Shown: piece by piece, positions 1 to 8,126 of the stretch
Layout: every line of letters starts with the position of its first letter
How positions within the stretch are numbered: position 1 is the stretch's first letter
Assembly (NCBI GenBank): GCA_003963305.1
Contig: RXJR01000006.1
Coordinates: forward strand, 118,818-182,817
DNA: 64,000 bases
Origin: Candidatus Melainabacteria bacterium
GTDB lineage: Bacteria > Cyanobacteriota > Vampirovibrionia > Obscuribacterales > Obscuribacteraceae
Direction of reading: 5' to 3'
The notes under the pieces: model-generated
Database searches by the model: none
Seen by the model: the letters and a program-made list of their open reading frames with translations, nothing else
Told to the model about the DNA's origin: nothing
Program-made: the position numbers and the translations under genes

Positions 1-2
1 TG

Positions 3-764
3 ATAGATATCCACATCGCGGAAGATCCGCTGGTCTCGTCTGCAATATCAGCATTATCGCAACTGGAGCTGCTTCTGCAAGCGCGCGAACCACTTGAAGC
101 ATCGCACCTGACAGCCGTGCCGCAATTGATGCAAGCGGCATATCACCGCGCCTGCCATCTGCTTAGCGACACGGCACGATGCCCTGCAGATCGAGTGGAA
201 GAATTTGTTGCAGCCTTGAAGATCCTCAGAGAAATCGTCAACTCCGATAGCAACGAGTTTGATATCGACCTGTTCTTCAGCGGGCTCAACTCTATCATCA
301 ATTGTCCGCCCCACGAAGCTCAGTCTATGCTGGTTGGCGCTGCGGCCGGCATCCTCTACGGCGAAAGTCGAATTGACCATGAGAAATTGATCGCTATCGT
401 TTGCGGCTATCTTGGTGGCACCAACAATGACCCGAAAAAAACTGCCGGTATCCTTCGAGGTCTGCTCACAACTGCCTGCGAGATAGCCTGGCAAGTAGCC
501 GAAATCATTCAGTCCATCGATGCACAGTTCCAGACCTGGGAGGAAGAAACCTTTCTAAATTTGCTACCCGAATTGCGCCTGGCATTTTCACTTCTCACTC
601 CCTCCGACATCTCAAGGGTCGCTGAGAAAGTGTCGAATGTATACGAAGGTGCGGAGTTGGGACCGCTCGTCCACTACGAGATCGCTGAGGGCGATTTGCA
701 ACTGGGGTTGACTCTAAATGATCGCGTACTGAAAATTCTAGAGGCGGACGGAATACGTGAATAG
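3..764 (+). CDS. C-terminal part of a DUF5682-like protein (5' end outside window)
   Basis: The frame is open from the first bases of the window with no credible start, so this is the last ~253 residues of a longer protein. The first ATG inside it (117) lies in the middle of a continuous helical region and is unlikely to be the real start. It is mostly helical, with blocks such as GILRGLLTTACEIAW and FLNLLPELRLAF that resemble, from memory, the C-terminus of the DUF5682 family. Members of that family (about 700-800 residues, function unknown) are often encoded next to MoxR-type AAA ATPases and VWA proteins. The next gene is a VWA protein and overlaps this one by 8 bases, which fits that context. 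The family call is inferred from pattern and neighbourhood; a different helical protein is possible. Confidence 0.55.
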   Translation: MDIHIAEDPLVSSAISALSQLELLLQAREPLEASHLTAVPQLMQAAYHRACHLLSDTARCPADRVEEFVAALKILREIVNSDSNEFDIDLFFSGLNSIINCPPHEAQSMLVGAAAGILYGESRIDHEKLIAIVCGYLGGTNNDPKKTAGILRGLLTTACEIAWQVAEIIQSIDAQFQTWEEETFLNLLPELRLAFSLLTPSDISRVAEKVSNVYEGAELGPLVHYEIAEGDLQLGLTLNDRVLKILEADGIRE

Positions 765-1920
765 CGAGAGACGCAAAACACAGTCAAAGAATGCGCCAGC
801 GCTTTCCCGCTGGAGGCTCGTGCTTGGGAAGTACGCCAAGCCCAAGATGCCTTCGGTGTTAGATCAAAATCAAGAACGGATGGAGGAAGCTCTAGAGAAG
901 CTCTATTCGCGCGAATACACGGGACGAGGCGTACGACAAGACGCACGTCTCGGACCGGGCTCTCTCGACCCGTCGCAACTCAACGTTACGACCTGGCTGG
1001 AGGAGATTCGCGAACTGTTTCCTAAAACCACCTGCGAAAAGATCACCAAGCATGCGCTTGAGCGATACGGCATGGTAGACATAATCAACGATCCAGAAGC
1101 TTTGAAGAACCTTGAACCCAGCACCGAACTGCTGGCACTTATGCTTACCCTCAAGGGTCACATGCGCGGACCGGTTCTTACTGAAGCGCGTCGTCTGATC
1201 GCAAAAATAGTTGAAGAAATCAAGCGCAAACTTCTGAGTCAGATTCGCAACGCAATGTCTGGGCGCTTAAATCGCTTCTCTTCCAGCGCTTACAAAAGCG
1301 CTCGCAATTTCGACGCTCGAAACACGATTCGACGAAATCTCAAAAATTGGGACGCAGAGAGAAAACAGATAGTTGTCAGCGACCCGAGATTCTACCAGCG
1401 AGTGCAGCGGCACATGCCATGGGAAGTAATCTTGTGCATCGACCAGTCAGGCTCGATGATTAACAGCCTTATCCATTCAGCGGTAATGGCCGGCATATTT
1501 TCTGCTCTGCCAATGGTGCGAGTGAGACTGGTTGTCTTTGACACGTCAATAGTCGACCTCAGTGCGCACGTTTCAGACCCTGTCGAGGTGCTGATGAGCG
1601 TTCAACTCGGGGGCGGCACCAACATTGGCAGAGCAGTTGCCTACTGCGAGAAACTGGTATCACAGCCCAAGCGCTCGGTGCTTGTTCTTGTGACCGATTT
1701 CTGCGAGGGTGCCGATCCGCGCGTGCTGATCGGTGCGATAAGACGTCTGCGAGAAGCCGGGGTGAAATTGATCGGATTGGCATCACTCGATGAAAAATGC
1801 GGCGCCTTTTACGATGAAAAGTTAGCCGGAAGACTTGCCGCAGAGGGCATGGAGATTGCGGCTCTAACGCCGGTTGAACTGGCACGCTGGCTGGCCGAAG
1901 TCATGCAAGGGAGCCGCTAA
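757..1920 (+). CDS. VWA domain protein (MIDAS intact)
   Basis: 387 residues from a GTG start that overlaps the previous stop, implying coupled translation. The first ~220 residues are helical and basic. The C-terminal third is a von Willebrand factor A domain with a metal-ion-dependent adhesion site: DQSGSM beginning at about residue 229 (DxSxS), GGGTNIG near 287 (the Thr ligand) and VTDFCEG near 314 (the Asp ligand). It has no signal peptide, so it is probably cytoplasmic. VWA proteins of this kind typically work with MoxR-type AAA+ ATPases in assembling or remodelling protein complexes; the ATPase would be expected upstream, outside the window. The substrate cannot be seen. The next gene starts within this gene's stop codon (TAATG). 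Confidence 0.85.
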   Translation: MNSERRKTQSKNAPALSRWRLVLGKYAKPKMPSVLDQNQERMEEALEKLYSREYTGRGVRQDARLGPGSLDPSQLNVTTWLEEIRELFPKTTCEKITKHALERYGMVDIINDPEALKNLEPSTELLALMLTLKGHMRGPVLTEARRLIAKIVEEIKRKLLSQIRNAMSGRLNRFSSSAYKSARNFDARNTIRRNLKNWDAERKQIVVSDPRFYQRVQRHMPWEVILCIDQSGSMINSLIHSAVMAGIFSALPMVRVRLVVFDTSIVDLSAHVSDPVEVLMSVQLGGGTNIGRAVAYCEKLVSQPKRSVLVLVTDFCEGADPRVLIGAIRRLREAGVKLIGLASLDEKCGAFYDEKLAGRLAAEGMEIAALTPVELARWLAEVMQGSR

Positions 1921-4154
1921 TGATCGACGCCGATCGAATCAAACTAGCAACAGTTCTATCCGCTGTAGACGAAAACTTTCTGGTTGCTCTGGCAAATAAA
2001 GGCCTCGTGCGCAGAGCCCTGAAAGACCTTGAGGGGCAAACACTGAAAATTGAAGAAACCGACAATGCTATCAAAGTTGTAGGTCCGGACTGGTCTGTGA
2101 TGATGCCCGTCGAAGGACCAGCGAAAGCAACAGACGACACAATCGCTTCTGGTATCACTCGGCAGATACTGGCGGCTGCCATATATTTGCGCGACAACTG
2201 GTCACCAAAAGTATTATCAACTCTGGAAGACATAGAGCGCCCCCATCCCGGGTGCACTCCGCCTGATGCTGACACAGTTCCGACCACAAAGTCCGCAGCT
2301 CCTTCTAAAACGTCCTCGGAGATCGATCCCGCACGCCTTCGAGAAACGCTTCTGTCGCTAACCGTCGATGACCTTTCTAAATGGGCCGGTAAGAAACTGG
2401 TATCAGATTTACTTGTTCTATTGAACGACTCAATGGAATTAGAAGTCGAGAGCAAACTAGGACTCTTGCTCCGCCTTCCTCAGCACAGCATAGAAATCCA
2501 GATTATGCCCGGCAGAGAGCGGGGCTTGAAATTGCTTGAAAGCATGCTGTCGACCGCCCCCAAACAAATGCACAAGAAATGGGTCGCGACGGCCATTATC
2601 CTTCTACAAAAGAGAGCAGGAAAAGACCTCAAGCCAGGTCTAGCTGAGAGAATTGATATTGAGTCCCCACGAACTCAGTTGCAGGTTCTGCAGGAATCAC
2701 GAAAGTTGTTGGTGAGCATGATGGATATTGGGGTCGCCCATCCGTCCACTCGCTTGATCGAGCGACTATTCACTCTGTCCATATCCGCATCAGCTGTTCA
2801 TTTACCGCGTCTATCAACCTTACTAAAGACCATTTCAGATCAAGTCTCCCAGCTGGTTTCAAAGAATGTAGCAGCAGATTCCCAAAACTTGTTTTCGACT
2901 ATGAGTCGCGCCTTCTGTTTGATCAAAGCACTAGAAAAATTTGCCGAGAAAAATGCAGACGAGACAGCTTCATCAATTAATTTTCCTGCCCACCTGGCAG
3001 GGGTTGCGCGCAGCCAGTATGACCCTGCCGGCGATATCAAATTGACCGGTATCGGAGCCTATAACTGGCAAACGCGATCCGGATTCCATGGTCTTACGTG
3101 TCTGTTCTGGGAAGCGGAGAGGAAGCGATTTCTTTCATGGTCAATAAGTCGACCCAGCAACACTTTCAGCATCAGTGATGCGGAACAAGCATACAACATG
3201 GAGCAAATCTGGTCGGCAGACTCCGCTGATAAGTTATGCCGCTCTTCATTCACTCTAAAGGACGCGCGGGTCAACCCTTTCGGCAGAATATCAAATGCTC
3301 AGCAAAGTTCAGTCGCTGAAATGACGAAGGCGATGTTTGACGCGAAAACGTTCGAGGGACGAGCATTCTCTGACTTCGCCGACGCAAGAGCGTACGCAGC
3401 GCATCAATTTCCAATCGGTCTAAAAGTTTCAAATGCACTCGATCGCGTCGTAATCTTAGAGCCTAAATCCTGGGGCAATCGCACATACGACGAAATGCGC
3501 CAGAGGTTTTGCTGGGAAATTTTTGATTCGTCGAACCACTCGATACGTTTGACATTGCCGTGGGAAAGCGCCAATGAGAGAGCAATCACATTTCTCGAAT
3601 CTCTGAAACCAGCCTTAGACAAGATCAATCGTATCGTGGTACGGCTGGAATTCTCAGACGACGACGTAACATTCGAGCCAATATCGCTCCTCAGTCAAGG
3701 CAGCAGAAGCGATGATACAGTGCTAAATCCCTATTTCGACCAGCAATTGATAGAAATCGCTCAAACTGGCTTGCTTGACCGCCTTCGGGCCAAATTCGGG
3801 CGGCAACCACGGATACAAACGACATTATCCGATGATGAAAGCTGGGACCATGTCCAGAACTATTTCGACATAAATGAACAGTCACCACCTCATCTGATTG
3901 CAGCGCTATCAGAGACGGAAAATTTGCTCTTACAACTCGCCGAATCAGGAACAAAACGATTGAACGAAAACCTGGCAGAACGCATTCAACGGCTGGGAAC
4001 GCAACTGTCACGCTGGGGACTCTCTGAACTGGGCGCAAGCATCCAGTCGATAGCCGAAGCGAAGGGTTCGTGCGGAGAGCGTGTGCTCTGGAGCGACTAT
4101 TTATGCTCACTACACAGACAGCTACTCTGTATGCAAGCCGTATCGAACAAGTGA
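1920..4154 (+). CDS. Large conserved-looking protein of VWA operon, unknown function
   Basis: 744 residues; its ATG shares a base with the TAA stop of the VWA gene. It has no signal peptide, no transmembrane segment, and I see no nucleotide-binding or zinc motif (in particular no CxC...CxH SWIM motif). The N-terminal ~350 residues are helical. A mixed segment follows, beginning near residue 370 (LTGIGAYNWQTRSGFHGLTC), rich in aromatic residues and probably beta-structured; from memory it resembles a block found in proteins that accompany DUF5682/VWA genes, but I cannot name the family. The last ~130 residues are helical. The tight coupling to the VWA gene argues that the two act together. Positions 2238-2257 contain a 20-mer nearly identical to the palindromic repeats at 30531-30690. 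Confidence 0.7.
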   Translation: MIDADRIKLATVLSAVDENFLVALANKGLVRRALKDLEGQTLKIEETDNAIKVVGPDWSVMMPVEGPAKATDDTIASGITRQILAAAIYLRDNWSPKVLSTLEDIERPHPGCTPPDADTVPTTKSAAPSKTSSEIDPARLRETLLSLTVDDLSKWAGKKLVSDLLVLLNDSMELEVESKLGLLLRLPQHSIEIQIMPGRERGLKLLESMLSTAPKQMHKKWVATAIILLQKRAGKDLKPGLAERIDIESPRTQLQVLQESRKLLVSMMDIGVAHPSTRLIERLFTLSISASAVHLPRLSTLLKTISDQVSQLVSKNVAADSQNLFSTMSRAFCLIKALEKFAEKNADETASSINFPAHLAGVARSQYDPAGDIKLTGIGAYNWQTRSGFHGLTCLFWEAERKRFLSWSISRPSNTFSISDAEQAYNMEQIWSADSADKLCRSSFTLKDARVNPFGRISNAQQSSVAEMTKAMFDAKTFEGRAFSDFADARAYAAHQFPIGLKVSNALDRVVILEPKSWGNRTYDEMRQRFCWEIFDSSNHSIRLTLPWESANERAITFLESLKPALDKINRIVVRLEFSDDDVTFEPISLLSQGSRSDDTVLNPYFDQQLIEIAQTGLLDRLRAKFGRQPRIQTTLSDDESWDHVQNYFDINEQSPPHLIAALSETENLLLQLAESGTKRLNENLAERIQRLGTQLSRWGLSELGASIQSIAEAKGSCGERVLWSDYLCSLHRQLLCMQAVSNK

Positions 4155-4206
4155 TTGCTCTTCGTTTAGCGGCTTTGCCTCCAGGGTACTGATCAGTTCA
4201 GGAAGC

Positions 4207-4235
4207 TTGAACAAACCATCCGTTGCGGGTATAAA
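4207..4235 (+). promoter_or_regulatory. Sigma-70-like promoter of the WGR-DUF4253 gene
   Basis: TTGAAC at 4207-4212 and TATAAA at 4230-4235 are separated by exactly 17 bases, matching the sigma-70 consensus at 5 of 6 positions for each box. The predicted transcript would start near 4242, 40 bases before the ATG at 4283. It lies in the 128-base gap after the 744-residue gene, suggesting that the WGR gene and the M15 gene can be transcribed separately from the VWA operon. Confidence 0.6.
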
Positions 4236-4282
4236 TTCCAAAACGATCGAGACTCGAAATTCTTTTGGGCTGGGAGCTAGAC

Positions 4283-5299
4283 ATGCGACGATTCGAATAC
4301 AGCGCGGGCGGCTCAGACAAATTTTGGGAAATCCAGCTCGATGATAATTCATTCACAGTCAACTACGGAAGAATCGGAACAAACGGACTGAGCTCAACCA
4401 AAACTTTCAATTCCAATCAAGAAGCAAAGAATGAACACGATAAACTTGTGCAAGAAAAACTCAAAAAAGGCTATGTGGAAATAAGTGGCGGAAGCGCTTC
4501 AACTAGCCCTACGAAGCGGTCAAAGGACAACCTGATTGCACAGCTAAAAGCAGCCGGAATCGACACCTCGACATTCCAACGAGTTTCCATTGAAGGTGGG
4601 GAGGACGAAGATGAAGAGAGTAACAGATCGGACCCGGCCGACTCGTTCTATATGATCGACGTGAGCGCCGATAAAAGCTTCCAGACCTGGAAGCTTGCTC
4701 GGTCGCTGATTGAGAAAACTGGATACTATCCGGTTATCACAGAAGATTATGATCAACTCTTCGAATACATGGAATTCGAAGACGAAAACGACACCGCTGT
4801 AACCATAAAAGCAGCGCTTTCAGCGAACTTAGCCGAGTTTTTCAAAGAGCGCACGGAGGAATTGTCCGACGCCAACGATAGGGAAAGAATTGGCGACTGG
4901 GCTACAGCGCAAGAAGAAACTGCCAGTGAGGATTTCTACCTGGTTTCTCGTTCAGGAAGCGATGCGATCTTGCAGCTTGTATTTTGCCCGACCAAAATTT
5001 CCTGGCAAGTTTGCGCTGTGTTATGTTGGGGTAATTCAAACGATGGCATCGCGCCTGCCAATCACTCCGCGGTGCACAGATACTGGGGCACCGAATATGA
5101 TGCCGAACTGGTTTGCATTACAATCGACCTGATGGAGTTCCTGGTGCACAAACCTCCAACAACGAAAGAAGCCGCAATGAAGCTCGCGCACGAACAGTTT
5201 GTGTATTGTCCTGATATTGTTCACCAGGGCGTTCAGACTGTCGCGAACCTGGGCAAGTCGCTGATTAACAGCAAGAAGTGGTTTTTCTGGTGGGATTAG
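4283..5299 (+). CDS. WGR domain-DUF4253 fusion protein
   Basis: 338 residues. I chose ATG 4283 because GGGAG lies 6 bases upstream and because WGR proteins usually begin directly with the domain (MRRFEYSAGGSDKFWEI); a TTG at 4265 would add six residues. Residues 1-75 form a WGR domain, with a core that reads YGRIGTNGLSSTK and then KKGYVE; such domains occur in PARPs and in bacterial MolR-like proteins and bind DNA ends or act as adaptors. After an acidic linker, residues ~115-338 match DUF4253: conserved WQVCAVLCWG, a central YDAELVCITIDLMEF and the terminal WFFWWD. It has no signal peptide. A second WGR fusion, to DUF4240, is at 28862. Function unknown. The end overlaps the start of the M15 gene. 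Confidence 0.8.
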   Translation: MRRFEYSAGGSDKFWEIQLDDNSFTVNYGRIGTNGLSSTKTFNSNQEAKNEHDKLVQEKLKKGYVEISGGSASTSPTKRSKDNLIAQLKAAGIDTSTFQRVSIEGGEDEDEESNRSDPADSFYMIDVSADKSFQTWKLARSLIEKTGYYPVITEDYDQLFEYMEFEDENDTAVTIKAALSANLAEFFKERTEELSDANDRERIGDWATAQEETASEDFYLVSRSGSDAILQLVFCPTKISWQVCAVLCWGNSNDGIAPANHSAVHRYWGTEYDAELVCITIDLMEFLVHKPPTTKEAAMKLAHEQFVYCPDIVHQGVQTVANLGKSLINSKKWFFWWD

Positions 5300-6075
5300 A
5301 AAAGTTTATTTCCATTATCATTCTAGCAACGGCTGTCGTCGCACATCAGGCTGCAGCACAAGAAGCCTCACATGGACTTAAATCCACGAATAACCCAATT
5401 AGGAATAACCCAATCATCACCAATAACCCAATCACCAATCACGCGATCGAAAACAACGAAATCCCCAATGGAAAAATACTGAATCCATGCACCAAACTTC
5501 CAGTTGATATTATCCCGCCCCCAAAAGACCAACCCAATGCACTGGACTTCGTGAAAGACCGCGATCCAGAGCTTTACAACCAGATACAAGCAAAAGTATC
5601 CGACCCTCGCTATATTGGCGAGTCGGGCAACGTGACTGTTTCCACTCATGACAAAGACGGCAATGTCAACGGCTGCGTCTTCATTCAAAACGTTCCATAC
5701 TGGGAATCCGGACCGGCAGCGCAAGCGCTTTTCGACGTAAACAAAGAACTGGCAAAGGTCGGCAAAAAACTGGAGACCGATCCTCTCAACGGCGCCGGAA
5801 GAACGCTCGCGCAGGAAGAGGCAATAGCGTGGCGCAATTCAGGAGTACACGCAAAAGTCGGCAAATCGAATCATGGGTTTGGCAACGCAATCGACTTCAA
5901 AGACAACCCTGATCCCAAAGTGAAAGTGCAAATTTATGACGATCCATTTGTCAATGCAACACTGCATGCGCGTGGATGGCGACAGGGGGACTCGAGGGGT
6001 CCGATAAAAAACGACTTTCATCACTGGAGCTTCGTCGGTCCGGGTGCCGCGCAAGATGGTCAGCCCTCGCAATAA
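5278..6075 (+). CDS. Secreted VanY-like M15 D-Ala-D-Ala carboxypeptidase
   Basis: 265 residues from GTG 5278, overlapping the previous gene by 22 bases; GTG 5290 is an alternative start that gives a cleaner signal peptide. A hydrophobic signal (residues 10-28, ending AAAQ-EA) precedes an Asn/Pro-rich linker made of NNPI-like repeats (36-60). The catalytic region has the M15B zinc signature SNHGFGNAID (His199, Asp206) and the closing motif DFHHWSF (zinc His249). The catalytic Glu of the usual ExxHW motif is Asp246 here. The family trims D-Ala from peptidoglycan stem peptides in the periplasm. Its close paralogue at 18682 shares about 170 residues including the Glu-to-Asp change, so the change is probably functional. 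Cys71 and Cys133 may form a disulfide. Confidence 0.8.
   Translation: MVFLVGLEKFISIIILATAVVAHQAAAQEASHGLKSTNNPIRNNPIITNNPITNHAIENNEIPNGKILNPCTKLPVDIIPPPKDQPNALDFVKDRDPELYNQIQAKVSDPRYIGESGNVTVSTHDKDGNVNGCVFIQNVPYWESGPAAQALFDVNKELAKVGKKLETDPLNGAGRTLAQEEAIAWRNSGVHAKVGKSNHGFGNAIDFKDNPDPKVKVQIYDDPFVNATLHARGWRQGDSRGPIKNDFHHWSFVGPGAAQDGQPSQ
5389..5442 (+). repeat. Short AT-rich coding repeat (AATAACCCAAT type)
   Basis: Three imperfect copies of AATAACCCAAT within the M15 gene encode the NNPI/NNPIT linker between signal peptide and catalytic domain. The paralogue at 18682 has an unrelated linker here, so this looks like local repeat expansion in an unconstrained region. Confidence 0.6.
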
Positions 6076-6210
6076 AGACTACGCTTCAATGAGCAAGGGC
6101 ACGCGAGCTGACTCAATTCACTCACTAAACCCCAGAGCGAATGTTTGTGACTGATCTCGATCTGCAACCTAAAAGCTTCGGCAAGCAGCTGCTACGATCT
6201 CTCTATTGCC

Positions 6211-6837
6211 TCAGCCGCAACCGCCACAGAAAGCGCTCGCAGCATCAAGCTGGTAGTTCACTGGAACTTTGTCAATGAACACATTCTGAACAAATGCGGT
6301 TTGCTTGCCAGTAACACAGTTACCATCCAACTCGAAATCTATTTCGGTCAACGTAGCGCCTGCAGGGACTCCGCTAGATCCGCCGGTCACCAACAGAAAC
6401 TGATTTCCTTGTCTAAACAGACCGCCGTTGGCGACGGTACAGAAACTAAAATGTTCAGTCTGTCCATCCGTCCAAAAGACATCGACTCCGAAGTTCGCAA
6501 CCGGTGCAGGATCTGTACCCAACCCGGTGACAGTAAATTGAATCGTCTTCTTCAGCCTTGTGCAGTCAACGCCTCTAATGCCGGCTAAGGCGTAAGTTGA
6601 GTCGCAGCAGAACGGCTGCGTGACCTGCAATTGAGCGCCAAATCCCTTTCCTGTTACGTTCAAAATCTGGGCGCTGGCTTCGTTACCGTCACAACAATTG
6701 GTAAACAGATCACCCAGTTCATAATGCCCGTCACGAAACGGAGCATGAACGTGTAAGAGATTTTTGTGACCAGCGAAACTGGGCTGCGCCGATAAGACAG
6801 TTGATAGGGCTGCTACGGCAATCGATATGTTCTTCAT
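6211..6837 (-). CDS. Secreted cysteine-rich protein, unknown
   Basis: 208 residues. I chose ATG 6837 because AAGGGG lies just upstream and translation then begins with a clear signal peptide (MKNISIAVAALSTVLSAQPS, cleaved after SFA); the frame opens further upstream at 6882. The mature protein is small, apparently all-beta, and rich in cysteines (two CC pairs near residues 48 and 76, others near 90, 132 and 159, and CGGC at the end), suggesting several disulfides in the periplasm or outside the cell. I do not recognise the family. It is transcribed divergently from the radical SAM cluster, with its start about 66 bases from the 51-codon ORF, so the two may share a control region. The secreted protein at 61014 is similar in style but I see no clear homology. 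Confidence 0.7.
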   Translation of the reverse strand: MKNISIAVAALSTVLSAQPSFAGHKNLLHVHAPFRDGHYELGDLFTNCCDGNEASAQILNVTGKGFGAQLQVTQPFCCDSTYALAGIRGVDCTRLKKTIQFTVTGLGTDPAPVANFGVDVFWTDGQTEHFSFCTVANGGLFRQGNQFLLVTGGSSGVPAGATLTEIDFELDGNCVTGKQTAFVQNVFIDKVPVNYQLDAASAFCGGCG

Positions 6838-6903
6838 AAAACCCCTTGGTAAGACGGTAGGATAGGGACTCCACGTAACCAAGCCTGTTGACCAGCAGCC
6901 CGC

Positions 6904-7059
6904 ATGACAACCGATCGAACTTCCTTAATGCTTATATCAAAGTTTCAGCATACTCATCAATATACGGAACTGCTCGTGCCCGTTAATTTAATCAACAAAT
7001 TTGAAAGGCTGGCCCACGATATTTCAATTACCGGATCAGTCGATTACCCTTATCGGTGA
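6904..7059 (+). CDS. 51-residue ORF coupled to radical SAM gene; candidate precursor peptide
   Basis: ATG 6904 to TGA 7057-7059. The stop overlaps the GTG at 7056 of the radical SAM gene in the sequence GTGA, a classic translational-coupling junction. The peptide begins MTTDRTSLML and ends DISITGSVDYPYR, with a helix-prone middle (LINKFERLAHD). It has no signal peptide and no Cys. I see no convincing Shine-Dalgarno sequence before the ATG, which lowers confidence. Placement directly before a radical SAM/SPASM enzyme and two PqqD-like fusion proteins is where a ribosomal precursor peptide would sit; the Tyr/Pro end could be a core, by loose analogy with PqqA or MftA. That is inference from position only. 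Confidence 0.4.
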   Translation: MTTDRTSLMLISKFQHTHQYTELLVPVNLINKFERLAHDISITGSVDYPYR

Positions 7060-8108
7060 TTTCTGACTTTGCAATAATAGACATCATGACTATCATCAAA
7101 CCAGCAATAGTTCGCGTGGATGCTTCAACAGTATGCCAGTTGCGATGCACCAGTTGCCCCACAACTGCCGGAGCAATCGACACATTCGTAGGCACCGGAT
7201 TCTTGAAACTTAGTGATTTTCGTCACTTGATCGAGAACAATCGATTCATCAAACGTGTAGAACTGACTAACTGGGGCGAGATCTTTTTAAATCCTGAACT
7301 GCTCGACATAATCAAATACGCGTACGAACAAAGTGTCGAGCTTGTCGCTCTCAACGGAGTCAATTTCAATACCGTAAAACCGGAGGTACTCGAGGCTCTT
7401 GTTAAATATCGATTTCGCGCTATCAGTGTCTCCATAGATGGTGCCACACAATCCACCTATGAAAAATATCGAGTTCGCGGTCATTTGGAGACGGTGCTCG
7501 GCAACATCAGAAAGCTGAATGATTATAAGAAGCAGTACCGTTCTTCCAGACCAGAGTTGCAATGGCAATATGTCGTATTCGGCCACAACGAACACGAAAT
7601 CGAACAAGCTCGTGCGCTCGCGACGGAACTCGGCATGCGATTTCAACCGAAGTTAAACTGGGAAAATATGTATGATCTACCATTTTCGGCCGTTCAAGAC
7701 AAAGAACTGGCCAGAAGAGTGCTTGGTGCCGCCGATCGTGAAGAGTTCCACCAAAAGCATAATAAACACTTTTGTTCAGTTGTCTGCGGTGAAATGTGGA
7801 CCAGTCCGCAAGTAAGTTTCGATGGAAAAGTACTCGGCTGTCCCGTGAATCATTGGTCTTCATTTGGAAATGCCTTCGAGGAACCTCTGGTCGATATCGT
7901 AAACGGCGAGCGAATGAATTACGCGCGATCGATGTTAGCCGGACAAGCTCCGGAGCGAGACGACATTCCATGCACGAGATGCAAGGTCTATCAGTCGATC
8001 AAAGAGCATGGCACTTGGATCAAACCACCTGAAATACAGCCCGAACAACCGACGAATGACAATGTACGCGTGCGCCGCAACATAGCGCGCGGCTACGACA
8101 CGTTTTGA
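7056..8108 (+). CDS. Radical SAM/SPASM domain enzyme
   Basis: 350 residues from GTG 7056 (coupled to the ORF before it); ATG 7086 is an alternative. The radical SAM 4Fe-4S motif CxxxCxxC is at residues 27-34 (CQLRCTSC), followed by typical TIM-barrel segments (ELTNWGEIFLNPEL, ISVSIDGATQSTYEKYR). The C-terminal ~110 residues form a SPASM-like auxiliary cluster region with CSVVCGEM, LGCPVNHWSSFGN and CTRCK. SPASM enzymes cleave SAM reductively and commonly modify ribosomal peptides, though some act on sugars or other substrates. It is cytoplasmic. The two PqqD-like/GT fusion genes follow 18 bases downstream on the same strand. Substrate not identifiable; the family call is firm, the peptide substrate is inference. 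Confidence 0.88.
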   Translation: MISDFAIIDIMTIIKPAIVRVDASTVCQLRCTSCPTTAGAIDTFVGTGFLKLSDFRHLIENNRFIKRVELTNWGEIFLNPELLDIIKYAYEQSVELVALNGVNFNTVKPEVLEALVKYRFRAISVSIDGATQSTYEKYRVRGHLETVLGNIRKLNDYKKQYRSSRPELQWQYVVFGHNEHEIEQARALATELGMRFQPKLNWENMYDLPFSAVQDKELARRVLGAADREEFHQKHNKHFCSVVCGEMWTSPQVSFDGKVLGCPVNHWSSFGNAFEEPLVDIVNGERMNYARSMLAGQAPERDDIPCTRCKVYQSIKEHGTWIKPPEIQPEQPTNDNVRVRRNIARGYDTF

Positions 8109-8126
8109 TTTAGACTAACGACTATC

